Assembly: GCF_021729885.1 (NCBI RefSeq)
Contig: NZ_CP063401.1
Location: 1,116,001 to 1,180,000, forward strand
Length of the DNA stretch: 64,000 nucleotides
Direction: 5' to 3'
Source: Devosia sp. SL43
GTDB taxonomy: Bacteria; Pseudomonadota; Alphaproteobacteria; Rhizobiales; Devosiaceae
Within the stretch, counting starts at the first letter, position 1. Each line of letters starts with the position of its first letter. The notes below the pieces were generated by a model that was not told where the DNA came from, made no database searches, and worked only from the letters and a program-made list of their open reading frames with translations. The translations under genes and the position numbers were made by a program. This document shows positions 46,434 through 56,003 of the stretch, piece after piece.

Positions 46434-47519
46434 TCAGCGCAGCTTGAGGCTCGACAGGCCGATCAGAGCCAGAACGAAGGATATGATCCAGAAGCGGATC
46501 ACCACCTGGCTCTCGGTCCAACCGAGATGCTCGAAATGGTGGTGGATTGGCGCCATGCGGAACACGCGCTTGCCGGTCAGCTTGAACGATGTGACCTGCA
46601 CGATGACAGACACCGTTTCCAACACAAACAGGCCACCGATTATCGCGAGGACGATTTCGTGCTTGGTCGCGACCGCGATGGTGCCGAGGGCACCACCCAG
46701 GGCCAGCGAGCCGGTATCGCCCATGAAAATCTGCGCCGGTGGTGCGTTGAACCACAGGAAGCCAAGTCCAGCCCCGATCAGCGCGCCGCAGACCACCGAC
46801 AGCTCGGCCGTGCCCGGCACGTTGTTGAGCAGCAGGTATGTCGAGAAATCGGCGCTACCCACCAGGTAAGCAATCAACGCAAAGCACGCGGCAGCGACCA
46901 TCACCGGCACGATGGCGAGGCCATCAAGGCCATCGGTGAGGTTCACCGAATTGCCCGCGGCGACCACCACGAAGCCACCGAACAGGATGTAGAAATAGCC
47001 CAGGTTCCAGGCGAGGTCCTTGACGAAGGGGAACAGCATTGAGGTGCCGTAGGCGCCCGAGGTCAGCTGGGAAATCGCAAAGGCCGCGATGCCGCCGATC
47101 AGCGCTTCCAGCAGCAGGCGCTGCTTGCTGCCGAAGCCGGCATGGCTCATCCGCTTGACCTTGAGATAGTCGTCGTAAAAGCCGATGGCGCCGAAGCCGA
47201 GCGTGACGAACAGCACCACCCAGACATAGCCATTGGAGAGGTTGGCCCAGAGCAGCGTCGAGATCACTGCGCCCGACAGGATCATCAGTCCGCCCATGGT
47301 GGGCGTGCCCTTCTTGGTCAGCAGATGCCCGGCCGGGCCATCCTCGCGGATCGGCTGGCCACGGCCCTGTTTGAGGCGCAGCATGGCGATCATGCCGGGA
47401 CCGAACAGGAAGACAAAGAACAGCGCCGTGATTACTGCGCCGGCCGTGCGGAAAGTGATGTAGCGGAAGACGTTGAAGGCCGAGAGCGCATCACCCAGCT
47501 GGCCGAGAAAGTACAACAT
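46434..47519 (-). CDS. mraY: Phospho-MurNAc-pentapeptide transferase MraY
   Basis: Makes lipid I from UDP-MurNAc-pentapeptide and undecaprenyl phosphate. 361 residues, about ten membrane segments; conserved [30 protein letters not shown] (catalytic Asp pair), [15 protein letters not shown] and [33 protein letters not shown] 47519 (MLYFLGQLG) is the start; the frame opens at 47579 inside murF. Last gene of the first dcw segment; murD, which usually follows, is absent. Confidence 0.96.
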   Translation of the reverse strand: MLYFLGQLGDALSAFNVFRYITFRTAGAVITALFFVFLFGPGMIAMLRLKQGRGQPIREDGPAGHLLTKKGTPTMGGLMILSGAVISTLLWANLSNGYVWVVLFVTLGFGAIGFYDDYLKVKRMSHAGFGSKQRLLLEALIGGIAAFAISQLTSGAYGTSMLFPFVKDLAWNLGYFYILFGGFVVVAAGNSVNLTDGLDGLAIVPVMVAAACFALIAYLVGSADFSTYLLLNNVPGTAELSVVCGALIGAGLGFLWFNAPPAQIFMGDTGSLALGGALGTIAVATKHEIVLAIIGGLFVLETVSVIVQVTSFKLTGKRVFRMAPIHHHFEHLGWTESQVVIRFWIISFVLALIGLSSLKLR

Positions 47520-47544
47520 GAAAGGCAGCGTCCTCGTTGGTGGG

Positions 47545-48933
47545 TCAGTTTCTCTCGAACTGCTTGCGGATCGCTTCAACGATCCGTGCCAGCCCCACGC
47601 CGTTTGACCCTTTGATCATAACTGCGTCGCCATAGGCAAGGTCGTTGCGCAGGATGTCGGCCAACTCGGCGGCTGTCTGTGTGTGGGCAGCAACACGCTC
47701 GGTGCCCAGCGCCTCAGCCAAGGCTGCCATTGCAGGGCCGACCAGATAGATGCGCTCCGCGCCCGAGGCGAGCACGGCAGGCTTTAGACTGGCATGAAGG
47801 ATCGACGATTGCGCACCAAGCTCCAGCATGTCGCCGAGGATCAGCACCTTGCGGCCATCTGGCGCCGATTGGGCGGCAAACACCTCCAGCGCCGCACCCA
47901 TCGACGCAGTATTGGCATTGTAGCTTTCGTCGATCAGCAGCAATGGCTTGTTGAGGTGCCCCAGGGTCAGGCGTTGACCCCGCCCTGATTGGGCGCCGAA
48001 GCCAGCCAGCGCACGCAGGGCAACTGCCGGCTCGACGCCGGCCAGGTGGGCCACAGCTAACGCTGCCGTGGCATTGGCGATCATGTGGCGCCCGGGAACA
48101 TTGAGGACGAGCGCGTGCCGCACGCCATCATGTTCCACGGTAGCGAAACTCTTCTCGGCGGCGGTCTGGACATCGAGGATCTGCCAATCGGCACCGCGAG
48201 CCTCGCCATAGGTGACGATCTTGGTCACGCCCGCTGCATTGGCCTCGTCGAGCAACACGCCAAGTTGCGGATGATCGGCATTGAGTACGACAGTGCCACC
48301 CGGCTCCAGCCCAGCGAAAATCTCTGCCTTAGCGCGGGCAATGCCCTCCAGCGAACCAAACGCCTCCAGATGCGCTGCAGCAATCGTCGTGATCACGGCG
48401 ATATGCGGCCGAACGAGCTGCGCCAGCGGCCGGATCTCTTCCGGGCCGCTCATCCCCATCTCGAACACACCGAACTGAGCCTCCCGCGGCAGTCGCGCCA
48501 GCATCAGCGGCACGCCCCAGTGGTTGTTGAAGCTCTTGATCGAATAATGCGTCTGGGCGGCGGCCTCGAACACCGTCCGGATGGCCTCTTTGGTCGTCGT
48601 CTTACCGACGCTGCCGGTGACGCCGACGATGATGGCGCGACTGCGTTCGCGAGCGGCTCTGCCGATATCGCGCAAGCCTCCGAGGGCATCGGCAACAACG
48701 ATACGACCCGGCCCCGCACCGGCGTGGACGAGGGCCGCAGCGGCACCATTTTCAATAGCCTTGTCGACAAAGTCATGCCCGTCGAAGCGGTCGCCCTTGA
48801 TGGCAACGAAAAGTGCATCGGGACCCAACTCGCGGGAGTCAATGGAGATGGACTTGATCGGGGTCTCACCCGCAAGGTCGGTGACGCCACCTGTAGCGGC
48901 GCAGATTTCGGCGATGGTGTAGAGTGTGGTCAT
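47545..48933 (-). CDS. murF: UDP-MurNAc-tripeptide--D-Ala-D-Ala ligase MurF
   Basis: Adds the dipeptide made by Ddl to complete the pentapeptide. 462 residues: [27 protein letters not shown]-loop [54 protein letters not shown] (MurF signatures) and [18 protein letters not shown]. Separated from the kinase gene by 20 bases and from mraY by 25. Confidence 0.96.
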   Translation of the reverse strand: MTTLYTIAEICAATGGVTDLAGETPIKSISIDSRELGPDALFVAIKGDRFDGHDFVDKAIENGAAAALVHAGAGPGRIVVADALGGLRDIGRAARERSRAIIVGVTGSVGKTTTKEAIRTVFEAAAQTHYSIKSFNNHWGVPLMLARLPREAQFGVFEMGMSGPEEIRPLAQLVRPHIAVITTIAAAHLEAFGSLEGIARAKAEIFAGLEPGGTVVLNADHPQLGVLLDEANAAGVTKIVTYGEARGADWQILDVQTAAEKSFATVEHDGVRHALVLNVPGRHMIANATAALAVAHLAGVEPAVALRALAGFGAQSGRGQRLTLGHLNKPLLLIDESYNANTASMGAALEVFAAQSAPDGRKVLILGDMLELGAQSSILHASLKPAVLASGAERIYLVGPAMAALAEALGTERVAAHTQTAAELADILRNDLAYGDAVMIKGSNGVGLARIVEAIRKQFERN

Positions 48934-48953
48934 CGGCGTTCCCGAACCAAAGG

Positions 48954-49535
48954 CTAGTGTTGCAGCTTTTGCAGCAGTTGTTCTGTCGAGCGTTCCAAGC
49001 CGCTTGCGCCAGCAACGTCGATGGCCTCAATGCCGTGTGCCATGGCGGTCTCGTAGAGCTCACGATTGTCGCGTAGCGAACGGGTGATAAACTTGTCGAT
49101 CAAGCGCTGCTGGCGTGCATCCCGCTGTGCGTAGTTGCTCTCGGCTCTAATGCGGTCAGCAAGAAATTCGGGCTCGGCATAGAGGCACACAGCCAGCAGC
49201 TCGGGATCATCCAGCGTCGCCAGATTCTCCGGTCGAAGAGCCGATCCCTCCAGCACGAAGCCACCGTGGACAGCTTTCTCCTCAGCGATGGTGCGTGTCA
49301 GCAGCGGCCAGAAATTGGTGTGATGCACGCGCAGGAACCAGTAGATCGTGTCATCCGTCAGCGACTCGTAGAACTCTTCGACCTGAGGGGGAACACCGAG
49401 CCAGGGCCGACCGGGATGCCGCCCGAGGCTGTCGGTAGAGTTGACCCGCCAGCTCAGCGCTTCCCCCAGCCGCTGTGCCAGCGTTGACTTGCCACAGTGG
49501 GAACTTCCGCCGATCAGCAGGCCTCGCATTCCCAC
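48954..49535 (-). CDS. P-loop kinase-like protein inside the mur cluster
   Basis: 193 residues with an N-terminal Walker A GGSSHCGKSTLAQRLGEAL (about 9-27), NSTDSLGRHPGRPWLG, FVLEGSALRPENL (possible Walker B region) and a C-terminal helical region. The outline resembles small-molecule kinases of the AAA/2-phosphoglycerate kinase kind, but I cannot assign a substrate. It lies between murE and murF (11- and 20-base gaps), so it is co-transcribed with them. Its position suggests an accessory role in precursor metabolism, but a passenger gene is equally possible. GC and codon use are a little lower than in murE/murF. Confidence 0.75.
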   Translation of the reverse strand: MGMRGLLIGGSSHCGKSTLAQRLGEALSWRVNSTDSLGRHPGRPWLGVPPQVEEFYESLTDDTIYWFLRVHHTNFWPLLTRTIAEEKAVHGGFVLEGSALRPENLATLDDPELLAVCLYAEPEFLADRIRAESNYAQRDARQQRLIDKFITRSLRDNRELYETAMAHGIEAIDVAGASGLERSTEQLLQKLQH

Positions 49536-49546
49536 CCCATGCCGTA

Positions 49547-50989
49547 CTATCCCTTGATCGCCTCCGCCACGGCTTCGTGGTCAGAGAAATGGTGCTTCGT
49601 CGTTCCGACGATCTGGTAATCTTCGTGGCCCTTGCCCGCAACCAGCAAAACATCGCCCGGTTGCAGCCATTTGACAGCAGCAGTGATCGCCGCCTTGCGG
49701 TCGCCGATTTCCTTGGCGCCCTTGGCTGCCGCGAGGATTTCCGCGCGGATGGTCTCGGGTTTTTCGGTGCGCGGGTTGTCGTCCGTGACGATGACATCGT
49801 CGGCCATGCGATGGGCGACTTCGCCCATCATCGGCCGCTTGCCCTTGTCGCGATCGCCCCCTGCCCCGAACACGACGCGCAGCTTTCCCTTCGCATATGG
49901 CCGAAGCGAGGCAAGCGCCGATTCCAGCGCCACGGGCTTGTGCGAATAGTCGACAAAGATCGCCGCCCCATTGTGCTCGGCGACCAGTTCCAGCCGCCCC
50001 TTGGCGCCCTTGAGTTCACTGAGCGCTGGAAACGCCTGGGATTTGTCGACGCCAGTCGACATGGCCAAAGCCGCCGCCACGATGGCGTTGCTGACCTGGA
50101 ATTCGCCGGTCAGCGGGAGGTGGAAGCTCAACTTTTCGCCGACATGGCGCACCTCCACGCGCTGGCCATAGCCTTCCGGCTTGATCGACAGCACCTCGAT
50201 ATAGGCGCCTTCCCTACCCACGGTCAGCAGCGTCGCGCTGGCACCGAGCGCCGCGAACATGAAGGGCTCGTATTCGGGGTCGTCGACATTGACCACCGCC
50301 GGGCCGCTATCGACCAGCAGGTCCGTGAACAGCCGCAGCTTGGCGTTACGGTATTCATCCATGTCGGCGTGATAATCGAGGTGATCGCGGCTGAGATTGG
50401 TGAAGGCCACTGCCTCGAAATGCATGCCATCGAGGCGGCGCTGGTCGAGCCCATGGCTGGATGCCTCGAGCGCCACATGATCGATGCCCTGGGCCTTCAG
50501 CGCACGCATCGACTGGTGCAGCGTGCGCGAATCCGGCGTGGTGAGGCTGCCCTCGATCAGGCGGGTGGCGGTCTCGACACCCAGCGTACCGATGCTGGCG
50601 CCGGGAATGCCGGCATAGGTCCAGATTTGTCTCACAAACGAGGCAACCGAGGTCTTGCCATTGGTGCCGGTCACCGCGACGTTGATTTCCGGCTGCGGTT
50701 CGAAAATACGCGAGGCGGCACGCGCATAGGACGCGCGCACATCCTTGACGATGATGACGGGCACGCCCGGATCACCCACCGGCGCCGTGTCGCTGATGAT
50801 GGCCAAGGCACCGCGCTTGACCGCGTCGGCGACGAATTGGTTGCCATGCACATTGGCGCCCGGCAGCGCGAAGAAGATATCGCCCGGCTCGATGCGCCGG
50901 CTGTCCGAATTGAGACCGAAGACGGCGCCCAGACCCTTTTTGGGGCGGGCACCGGAGCCTTCGAGCAGTTGCGTTACGCTGAGTGACAC
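49547..50989 (-). CDS. murE: UDP-MurNAc-Ala-Glu--meso-diaminopimelate ligase MurE
   Basis: Adds the third residue of the cell-wall peptide. 480 residues: SRRIEPGDIFFALPGANVHGNQF, P-loop GTNGKTSVASFVRQIW, HVALEASSHGLDQRRLDG, and the motif VTDDNPRTEKPETI, whose DNPR is the signature for meso-diaminopimelate rather than lysine. Follows ftsI by 24 bases. Confidence 0.96.
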   Translation of the reverse strand: MSLSVTQLLEGSGARPKKGLGAVFGLNSDSRRIEPGDIFFALPGANVHGNQFVADAVKRGALAIISDTAPVGDPGVPVIIVKDVRASYARAASRIFEPQPEINVAVTGTNGKTSVASFVRQIWTYAGIPGASIGTLGVETATRLIEGSLTTPDSRTLHQSMRALKAQGIDHVALEASSHGLDQRRLDGMHFEAVAFTNLSRDHLDYHADMDEYRNAKLRLFTDLLVDSGPAVVNVDDPEYEPFMFAALGASATLLTVGREGAYIEVLSIKPEGYGQRVEVRHVGEKLSFHLPLTGEFQVSNAIVAAALAMSTGVDKSQAFPALSELKGAKGRLELVAEHNGAAIFVDYSHKPVALESALASLRPYAKGKLRVVFGAGGDRDKGKRPMMGEVAHRMADDVIVTDDNPRTEKPETIRAEILAAAKGAKEIGDRKAAITAAVKWLQPGDVLLVAGKGHEDYQIVGTTKHHFSDHEAVAEAIKG

Positions 50990-51013
50990 GGCGACAAATC
51001 CTTCTGGATCAAT

Positions 51014-52723
51014 CTATCTGAGTTGTGGCGGGACAAGGTTGTCATCGAGAACCTCGGAGAAGTCGGGGGCAATGCCCAGCATCGGCGCGACGCGCTGCAC
51101 GATGCGGCCGGTTACAGCGCCGGCGTTCCAGCCGGCCGTAGTGCCCGATTGCGGATTTTCGGCCCTGGGCTCGTCGACCATGATGACCATGGCATAGCGC
51201 GGATTGTCCAGCGGGAAGGCCGAGCCGAAGAAGTTGGTCACCTTGTTGGACGAGTAGCGCCCATCGACCACCTTTTCAGCCGTGCCGGTCTTGCCACCGA
51301 CGCGGTAGCCAAGCGCCGCCTTGTTCATCTGCGACCCGGAACCCTCAAGTGCATTGAGGCGCATCAGATAGCGGATTTCGGCACTGGTCTCGGGCTTGAT
51401 TACCCGGCGATAGAGCAGCGAGGCCTCGGCTTGGTCACGGCGATAGAGGGTCGGCGCGATATAGTTGCCGCCGTTGACGAAGGCGGCGTAGGCCGTGACC
51501 ATATGCAGCGGCGATACCGACAGTCCGTGGCCGAATGAGGCCGTAGCCGCGCCCACTTCCGACAGCTCCTTGGGGACAGTTGGCAGCCGCATTTCCGGCA
51601 GTTCGAATTGCACGCGCGCGTCGAAGCCCATCGTGGTGAGAAAGGCGCGGTAATTGTCCTTGCCCATTGCCTGCATGACGCGGATCGTGCCGATATTGGA
51701 CGAGTATTTGTAGACCTCGGGCAGGCTCAGGATCGTGTGCTTGCCGTGGAAATCATCGATTGTGAAGCGGCCGAAGCGAATGCCGTAACGGGCATCGAAG
51801 CGGTCGGTGATCTGCACGGCGCCGCTGTCGAGCGAACCGGCCATGGTGACCGTCTTGAAGATCGAGCCCGGCTCGAAAATGCCCGCGGTAATGCGGTTGA
51901 AGCTGTCCTTGACCAGCGCCGTCGCCGGCTCGTTCGGATTGAAATCCGGGATGGACGCGAGCGCCACGATCTCACCGGTGTGGACGTCCATCATCACGCC
52001 GGCGGCAGCGATGGCCTTATAGCGAGTCATCGCATCGACCAGTTGTTCGTGCATCACATGCTGCACGCGCATATCGACCGAAAGCTCGACCGGTGCCAAC
52101 GCATTGCCGCGCGCCAGGCCAAGCTCCTGCAGCAGCGCCACATCCTCGGTGTCCATATGCCGCTCGATACCGGCAATGCCCTGGTTGTCGATATTGGTCG
52201 ACCCCAGGATATGGCTGGCTTCGCTCATACCCGGATAGAAGCGCTTGGACTCCGTGATGAAGTCGATGCCGGGAATACCCAGCCGCATTACGCGCTCCTG
52301 GATGGCGGGCGACAATTCGCGCTGCACCCAGACAAAGCCCTTGTCGCCGGTCAAGCGCGTGCGCAGCCAGTCCTCATCGAGATCGGGCAGCACTGTGCGC
52401 AGGGCCCGCACCGCCTCCTCGACATCGATGATGCGGCGCGGCTCGGCATAGAGCGACGGCACGCGGATATCGACGGCCATTTCCAGGCCATTGCGATCAA
52501 GAATGGGCGGCCGCGTCGCGGTGATGACGTCGCGCGCTTGGCCTTCGATGGTAGAATCCGGCACGACCATGCCGAGCTGGATCAGGCGTCCACCGACGAG
52601 GCCAAAACCCAGCACTAGGGCCAGCACCATCCAGCGGATGCGGTTCTGCGTGAGGTTGCCGCGCGCCTTGCGGGCGCCGTCTAGGGCAATGGTGGATCCG
52701 AATTCTTCCGTCGTCACGGCCAT
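51014..52723 (-). CDS. ftsI: Septal transpeptidase FtsI (PBP3-type)
   Basis: Class B penicillin-binding protein that cross-links septal peptidoglycan as partner of FtsW. 569 residues: one N-terminal membrane segment (about 30-50), pedestal domain with RGNALAPVELSVDMRVQHV, and transpeptidase motifs S287-x-x-K290 (EPGSIFKTVTM), S-x-N (YKYSSNIGTI) and K-T-G (VGGKTGTAEKVV). Starts one base inside the ftsL stop. Confidence 0.96.
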   Translation of the reverse strand: MAVTTEEFGSTIALDGARKARGNLTQNRIRWMVLALVLGFGLVGGRLIQLGMVVPDSTIEGQARDVITATRPPILDRNGLEMAVDIRVPSLYAEPRRIIDVEEAVRALRTVLPDLDEDWLRTRLTGDKGFVWVQRELSPAIQERVMRLGIPGIDFITESKRFYPGMSEASHILGSTNIDNQGIAGIERHMDTEDVALLQELGLARGNALAPVELSVDMRVQHVMHEQLVDAMTRYKAIAAAGVMMDVHTGEIVALASIPDFNPNEPATALVKDSFNRITAGIFEPGSIFKTVTMAGSLDSGAVQITDRFDARYGIRFGRFTIDDFHGKHTILSLPEVYKYSSNIGTIRVMQAMGKDNYRAFLTTMGFDARVQFELPEMRLPTVPKELSEVGAATASFGHGLSVSPLHMVTAYAAFVNGGNYIAPTLYRRDQAEASLLYRRVIKPETSAEIRYLMRLNALEGSGSQMNKAALGYRVGGKTGTAEKVVDGRYSSNKVTNFFGSAFPLDNPRYAMVIMVDEPRAENPQSGTTAGWNAGAVTGRIVQRVAPMLGIAPDFSEVLDDNLVPPQLR

Positions 52724-53112
52724 TATTCTATGCCCTCGAGTTCGAGGATAGCGTCGATGGGATCGACACCGGATTCGAGCGCCGTAAACAGTGCGTTCAT
52801 CGCCGCACTATTGGGCTTGGCCTGCACCGGGCGCATCGGCAGGTCTTCGAAAGCGCCGAACTGCTCCTGCTTGACCGGCGCGATCGCCAGCACCAGCTCG
52901 TGGCGCCGGATGATCGGCTCGATATGGCCCGGCTGGTTGAGCACGGCCTCGTCGGCCTTGAGGATGGACAATTCACCCTCCTGGCTGTCGATCTGCGCGA
53001 TCAGCGCCGTGCGCTCGCTGGCTGTGTTCTCAATGGAGAATTTGAGCGCGTAGACGCCGGCCAGCATGAACACGCTGGTGAAGATCAGGAGGATGTTGAG
53101 ATTGCGGATCAT
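52723..53112 (-). CDS. ftsL: Cell division protein FtsL
   Basis: 129-residue bitopic protein that joins FtsB-type proteins and activates FtsWI. N-terminal membrane segment LNILLIFTSVFMLAGVYALKF (about 4-24), a short coiled-coil (ENTASERTALIAQIDSQEGELSILKADEAVLNQ, about 28-60) and a Pro-rich tail. Low conservation is normal; position between rsmH and ftsI makes the call safe. Overlaps rsmH by 4 bases. Confidence 0.9.
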   Translation of the reverse strand: MIRNLNILLIFTSVFMLAGVYALKFSIENTASERTALIAQIDSQEGELSILKADEAVLNQPGHIEPIIRRHELVLAIAPVKQEQFGAFEDLPMRPVQAKPNSAAMNALFTALESGVDPIDAILELEGIE

Positions 53113-54110
53113 GCGGCGCCCCTGATCTGGGGCACGCCGAGACCGTCGAACTTGACCGGGCGGGCAGCGGCGCTTGAACGTGTGGCGGCGCGCAGGATCG
53201 ACGAGCGTGCCCGGGGGTTGCGGTCCAGCTCGGCCTCGCCGGGCTTGGTCGCCTTGGCCACCTCAATCCAGCGCCGCTCTTCGCTCACCACCTGCGGCAG
53301 ATGCCGCGATTGGGCCGGACCACCCTTGTCGGGATCAAAGAAGCGTTTGACGATGCGGTCTTCCAGCGAATGGAAGGTCACCACGGCAAGACGCCCGCCC
53401 TCAGCCAGCAGCCGCTCAGCAGCGAACAATGCCTCGACCAACTGGTCGAACTCGGCATTGACGGCGATGCGCAGGGCCTGGAACGAGCGCGTCGCCGGAT
53501 GGGCATCGCCTGGCTTGCGGCCAATGGCCTTCTCGATGATACGGGCCAGTTCCAGCGTCGTGGCGATCGGCGCCGTTTCGCGGGCGGCAACGATGAACTG
53601 GGCAATGCGCCGCGATTTGCGTTCCTCGCCAAAGGCATAGAGCAGGTTGGCCAGCGGCTCGACATCGAGCGTATTGACCAGATCGGCGGCGCTTTCGCCC
53701 TCGGCGCCCATCCGCATGTCGAGCGGACCTTCGCGCATGAAGGAAAAGCCACGGTCTGCCTGGTCGAGCTGCATCGAGCTGACGCCGATATCGAGCACGA
53801 CCCCGTCAATGGGCCCATGTTCAGCCGCCAGCGTATCGAGTTCGGAGAATGTGCCGGGCACGAAAGTCAGGCGCCCTTCGAATTCGGCCATCAGCGCATC
53901 GGCATAGGGCTTCACGCTCGGGTCACGATCGATGGCGATGACGATGGCGCCGGCCTCAAGCAGCGCCCGTGAGTATCCACCTGCCCCGAATGTGCCATCC
54001 ACTATTCGCTTGCCTGATAGCGGAGACAGGGCCGCGATGACCTCGTCCAGCAGGACGGGGACGTGCGGGCCAGCATGTTGGCTGGTTTCGGGCATGGAAC
54101 GCTTGCCCAT
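53109..54110 (-). CDS. rsmH: 16S rRNA m4C1402 methyltransferase RsmH (MraW)
   Basis: Methylates N4 of C1402 in the decoding centre. 333 residues: HVPVLLDEVIAALSPLSGKRIVDGTFGAGGYSRALLEAGA, AIDRDPSVKPYAD, GVVLDIGVSSMQLDQADRGFSF (core motif), and RKPGDAHPATRSFQALRIAVN, VTFHSLEDRIVKRFF. Start set at ATG 54110; ATG 54095 is an alternative. First gene of the dcw cluster, but mraZ, often its upstream partner, is missing; an oxidoreductase lies there instead. Confidence 0.95.
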   Translation of the reverse strand: MGKRSMPETSQHAGPHVPVLLDEVIAALSPLSGKRIVDGTFGAGGYSRALLEAGAIVIAIDRDPSVKPYADALMAEFEGRLTFVPGTFSELDTLAAEHGPIDGVVLDIGVSSMQLDQADRGFSFMREGPLDMRMGAEGESAADLVNTLDVEPLANLLYAFGEERKSRRIAQFIVAARETAPIATTLELARIIEKAIGRKPGDAHPATRSFQALRIAVNAEFDQLVEALFAAERLLAEGGRLAVVTFHSLEDRIVKRFFDPDKGGPAQSRHLPQVVSEERRWIEVAKATKPGEAELDRNPRARSSILRAATRSSAAARPVKFDGLGVPQIRGAA

Positions 54111-54227
54111 AAAGGCCACTACTCCACTCCCGGCGGAAGGGCCGGATCGTAAACGTCTCCGCACATTGCGCGACGACGCTTAAGATTCTGTTTCCCATTA
54201 GCATTTCGCTGGGGATTTCTCGCCGCT

Positions 54228-55208
54228 TCAGGCGGTGCCGGCCGGAACCAATTCGATCACCACATCGCCCGCCTTGCGCTCGGTCTCGACATAGCGATGA
54301 GCATCCGCGATCTGGTCGAGCCGATAGCGTCGGTCGATCACGCCATGTACCGCACCAGCTTCGATCAACCCCACCAGAACCTTGAGATCGCTGAGCTTGT
54401 CGGCAATCGGACGCAGTCCCGTCGTCGCCATTTTGCCGCGCTTGGGACCTTTCCCTGTGGTCAGCATGGTGAGCAGGATGCCTAGCGTGGGCACCGTCGT
54501 CAGGTAGATGCCATTGGTCTTAAGCGCATCGCGGCAGCGGCCGAAGCTGGATTTGCCAACCACATCAAAGATCACGTCATAGGCGCTAGTGGACTTGGTA
54601 AAGTCGGCCCTGGTGTAGTCGATGACATCGCCGGCGCCCTGCGCGCGGACGAGCTCCACATTCCGCCCACTGCAAACCGCCGTCACGTCGGCGCCGAAAT
54701 GCCGCGCCAGTTGGATTGCGACCAACCCGATGCTGCTCGAGCCGCCATTGATCAGCACCCTGTCGCCGGGCTTGACCTTGCCCTCGTCGCGCAGGAACGG
54801 CATGGCCGTGAGGTAGCTGTAGCTGAGTCCTGCAGCCTCGGCATGCGCAATGCGTGCTGGCTTGTGCACCATGGCGCTGTCTTCCGGCAAAGCGATATAT
54901 TGCGCATGCGTCCCCACGGCGGTCGAGCCGAACACCAGGTCGCCGATGGCAAACCGCGTCACGGCACTGCCCACGCCCGCGACCACGCCGGAGAAACTGT
55001 CGCCCAGTACAGGGTTTTTAGGGCGCAGCAGGCCGCTAAAGAAGCGGATGATAAACGGATCGGCCTTGCGCATCGCCAGGTCAGGCAGGGTCAGACTTGC
55101 CGCATGCACCTGCACCAGCACTTCGTTCGCCTTGGGCACCGGACGCGGCACCTCGCAAACGTCGATCGCATCGGGTCCACCATAACGGGTCAAATGGGCT
55201 GCTTGCAT
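54228..55208 (-). CDS. MDR-family zinc-free quinone-oxidoreductase-like dehydrogenase
   Basis: 326 residues: N-terminal GroES-like domain (HLTRYGGPDAIDVCEVPRP, NEVLVQVHAASLTLPDLAMRKADPF), then a Rossmann domain with RVLINGGSSSIGLVAIQLARHFGADVTAVCS, where the S-S-I-G loop replaces the usual A-G-G-V-G. No zinc-binding Cys cluster. Resembles NADPH:quinone reductase/RTN4IP1-like enzymes; the substrate is unknown. Start ATG 55208 has GGAG 8 bases upstream. On the same strand as, and 75 bases from, the HTH gene. Confidence 0.85.
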   Translation of the reverse strand: MQAAHLTRYGGPDAIDVCEVPRPVPKANEVLVQVHAASLTLPDLAMRKADPFIIRFFSGLLRPKNPVLGDSFSGVVAGVGSAVTRFAIGDLVFGSTAVGTHAQYIALPEDSAMVHKPARIAHAEAAGLSYSYLTAMPFLRDEGKVKPGDRVLINGGSSSIGLVAIQLARHFGADVTAVCSGRNVELVRAQGAGDVIDYTRADFTKSTSAYDVIFDVVGKSSFGRCRDALKTNGIYLTTVPTLGILLTMLTTGKGPKRGKMATTGLRPIADKLSDLKVLVGLIEAGAVHGVIDRRYRLDQIADAHRYVETERKAGDVVIELVPAGTA

Positions 55209-55283
55209 CGTCGTTTCTCCATGCGGCATCGCTTGCCGGCGCGCATTGCACCAGCTCTGAGCCGTTCAATCTGGTCGGGAGTC

Positions 55284-55520
55284 TCAGTCCTGCGCCTCGG
55301 CAGGTGCTTCCCATTGGAACACCTGCTCCAACGGCACTTTGAAGGCCGCCGCAATGCGGAACGCCACTTCGAGCGATGGCGAATAGCGCCCCTGCTCGAT
55401 CGCGACGATGGTCTGCCGCGTCACGCCCACCTTCTCCGCCAGCGCCGCCTGGGTCATTTCCCCGGCATGAAAGCGCAAGACGCGGATGGTGTTGGTGATC
55501 CCAGGCTGTCCCTTGCCCAT
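55284..55520 (-). CDS. Small XRE-type helix-turn-helix regulator
   Basis: 78 residues. ITNTIRVLRFHAGEMTQAALAEKVGVTRQTIVAIEQGRYSPSLEVAFRIAAAFKVPLEQVF is a single Cro/cI-type HTH like the YozG family. It starts 4 bases after the membrane-protein stop, so the two form an operon; an in-frame ATG at 55547 would overlap. Pairs of a small HTH with a small multi-pass membrane protein are widespread, and are thought to be membrane-linked regulators. Probably binds the palindrome at 56021. Confidence 0.85.
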   Translation of the reverse strand: MGKGQPGITNTIRVLRFHAGEMTQAALAEKVGVTRQTIVAIEQGRYSPSLEVAFRIAAAFKVPLEQVFQWEAPAEAQD

Positions 55521-55524
55521 GGCA

Positions 55525-55950
55525 CTAGCCGAGACGGTAGTAGACAAGCCGGGACGTGGCGTCCGCCGCTCCTGCCAGCATCAACCCGCCGAACAGAACA
55601 TAGGCACCGGTCGTTGCCTCCTGCCCCATCGCCCAGGTGACCAGCACTGCGAGCCCGGCAAGCGAAGCCACGACATACGCATTGCGCATGGCCTTGGCGC
55701 CAATGGCACGATCACGCTCATCGGCGCGTTCATCCTTGATTTCGTGCCCTTGGGCGATGCTTACCAGGATGGCGAAGACAATGATCGCGACAATGTTGAA
55801 GACAATTGCAGCTCCGATCGCCCAACACAGCCGGGCGGCGACGTCCGACAGCGCCATTGGCGGGCCGGAAAGAGCGTCACGCAGCACCCAGCCAGAAATC
55901 ACCACTGACCCCAGCAGCATGACGGCTGCATTCATTTCCTTGAACGTCAT
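55525..55950 (-). CDS. Four-helix membrane protein, partner of the HTH gene
   Basis: 141 residues with membrane segments at about 9-28, 40-62, 85-103 and 110-128 (AAVMLLGSVVISGWVL; AIGAAIVFNIVAIIVFAILVS; YVVASLAGLAVLVTWAM; AYVLFGGLMLAGAADA) and a charged loop EIKDERADERDRAIGAKAMRN, the pattern of a DUF2178-like family. ATG 55950 has GAGGGAAG upstream. Function unknown; see the HTH entry. Confidence 0.75.
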   Translation of the reverse strand: MTFKEMNAAVMLLGSVVISGWVLRDALSGPPMALSDVAARLCWAIGAAIVFNIVAIIVFAILVSIAQGHEIKDERADERDRAIGAKAMRNAYVVASLAGLAVLVTWAMGQEATTGAYVLFGGLMLAGAADATSRLVYYRLG

Positions 55951-56003
55951 CGTACTTCCCTCGCCATTCATTTCGAGAGGTCAGTACGATAAAGCCGACA
56001 CAA

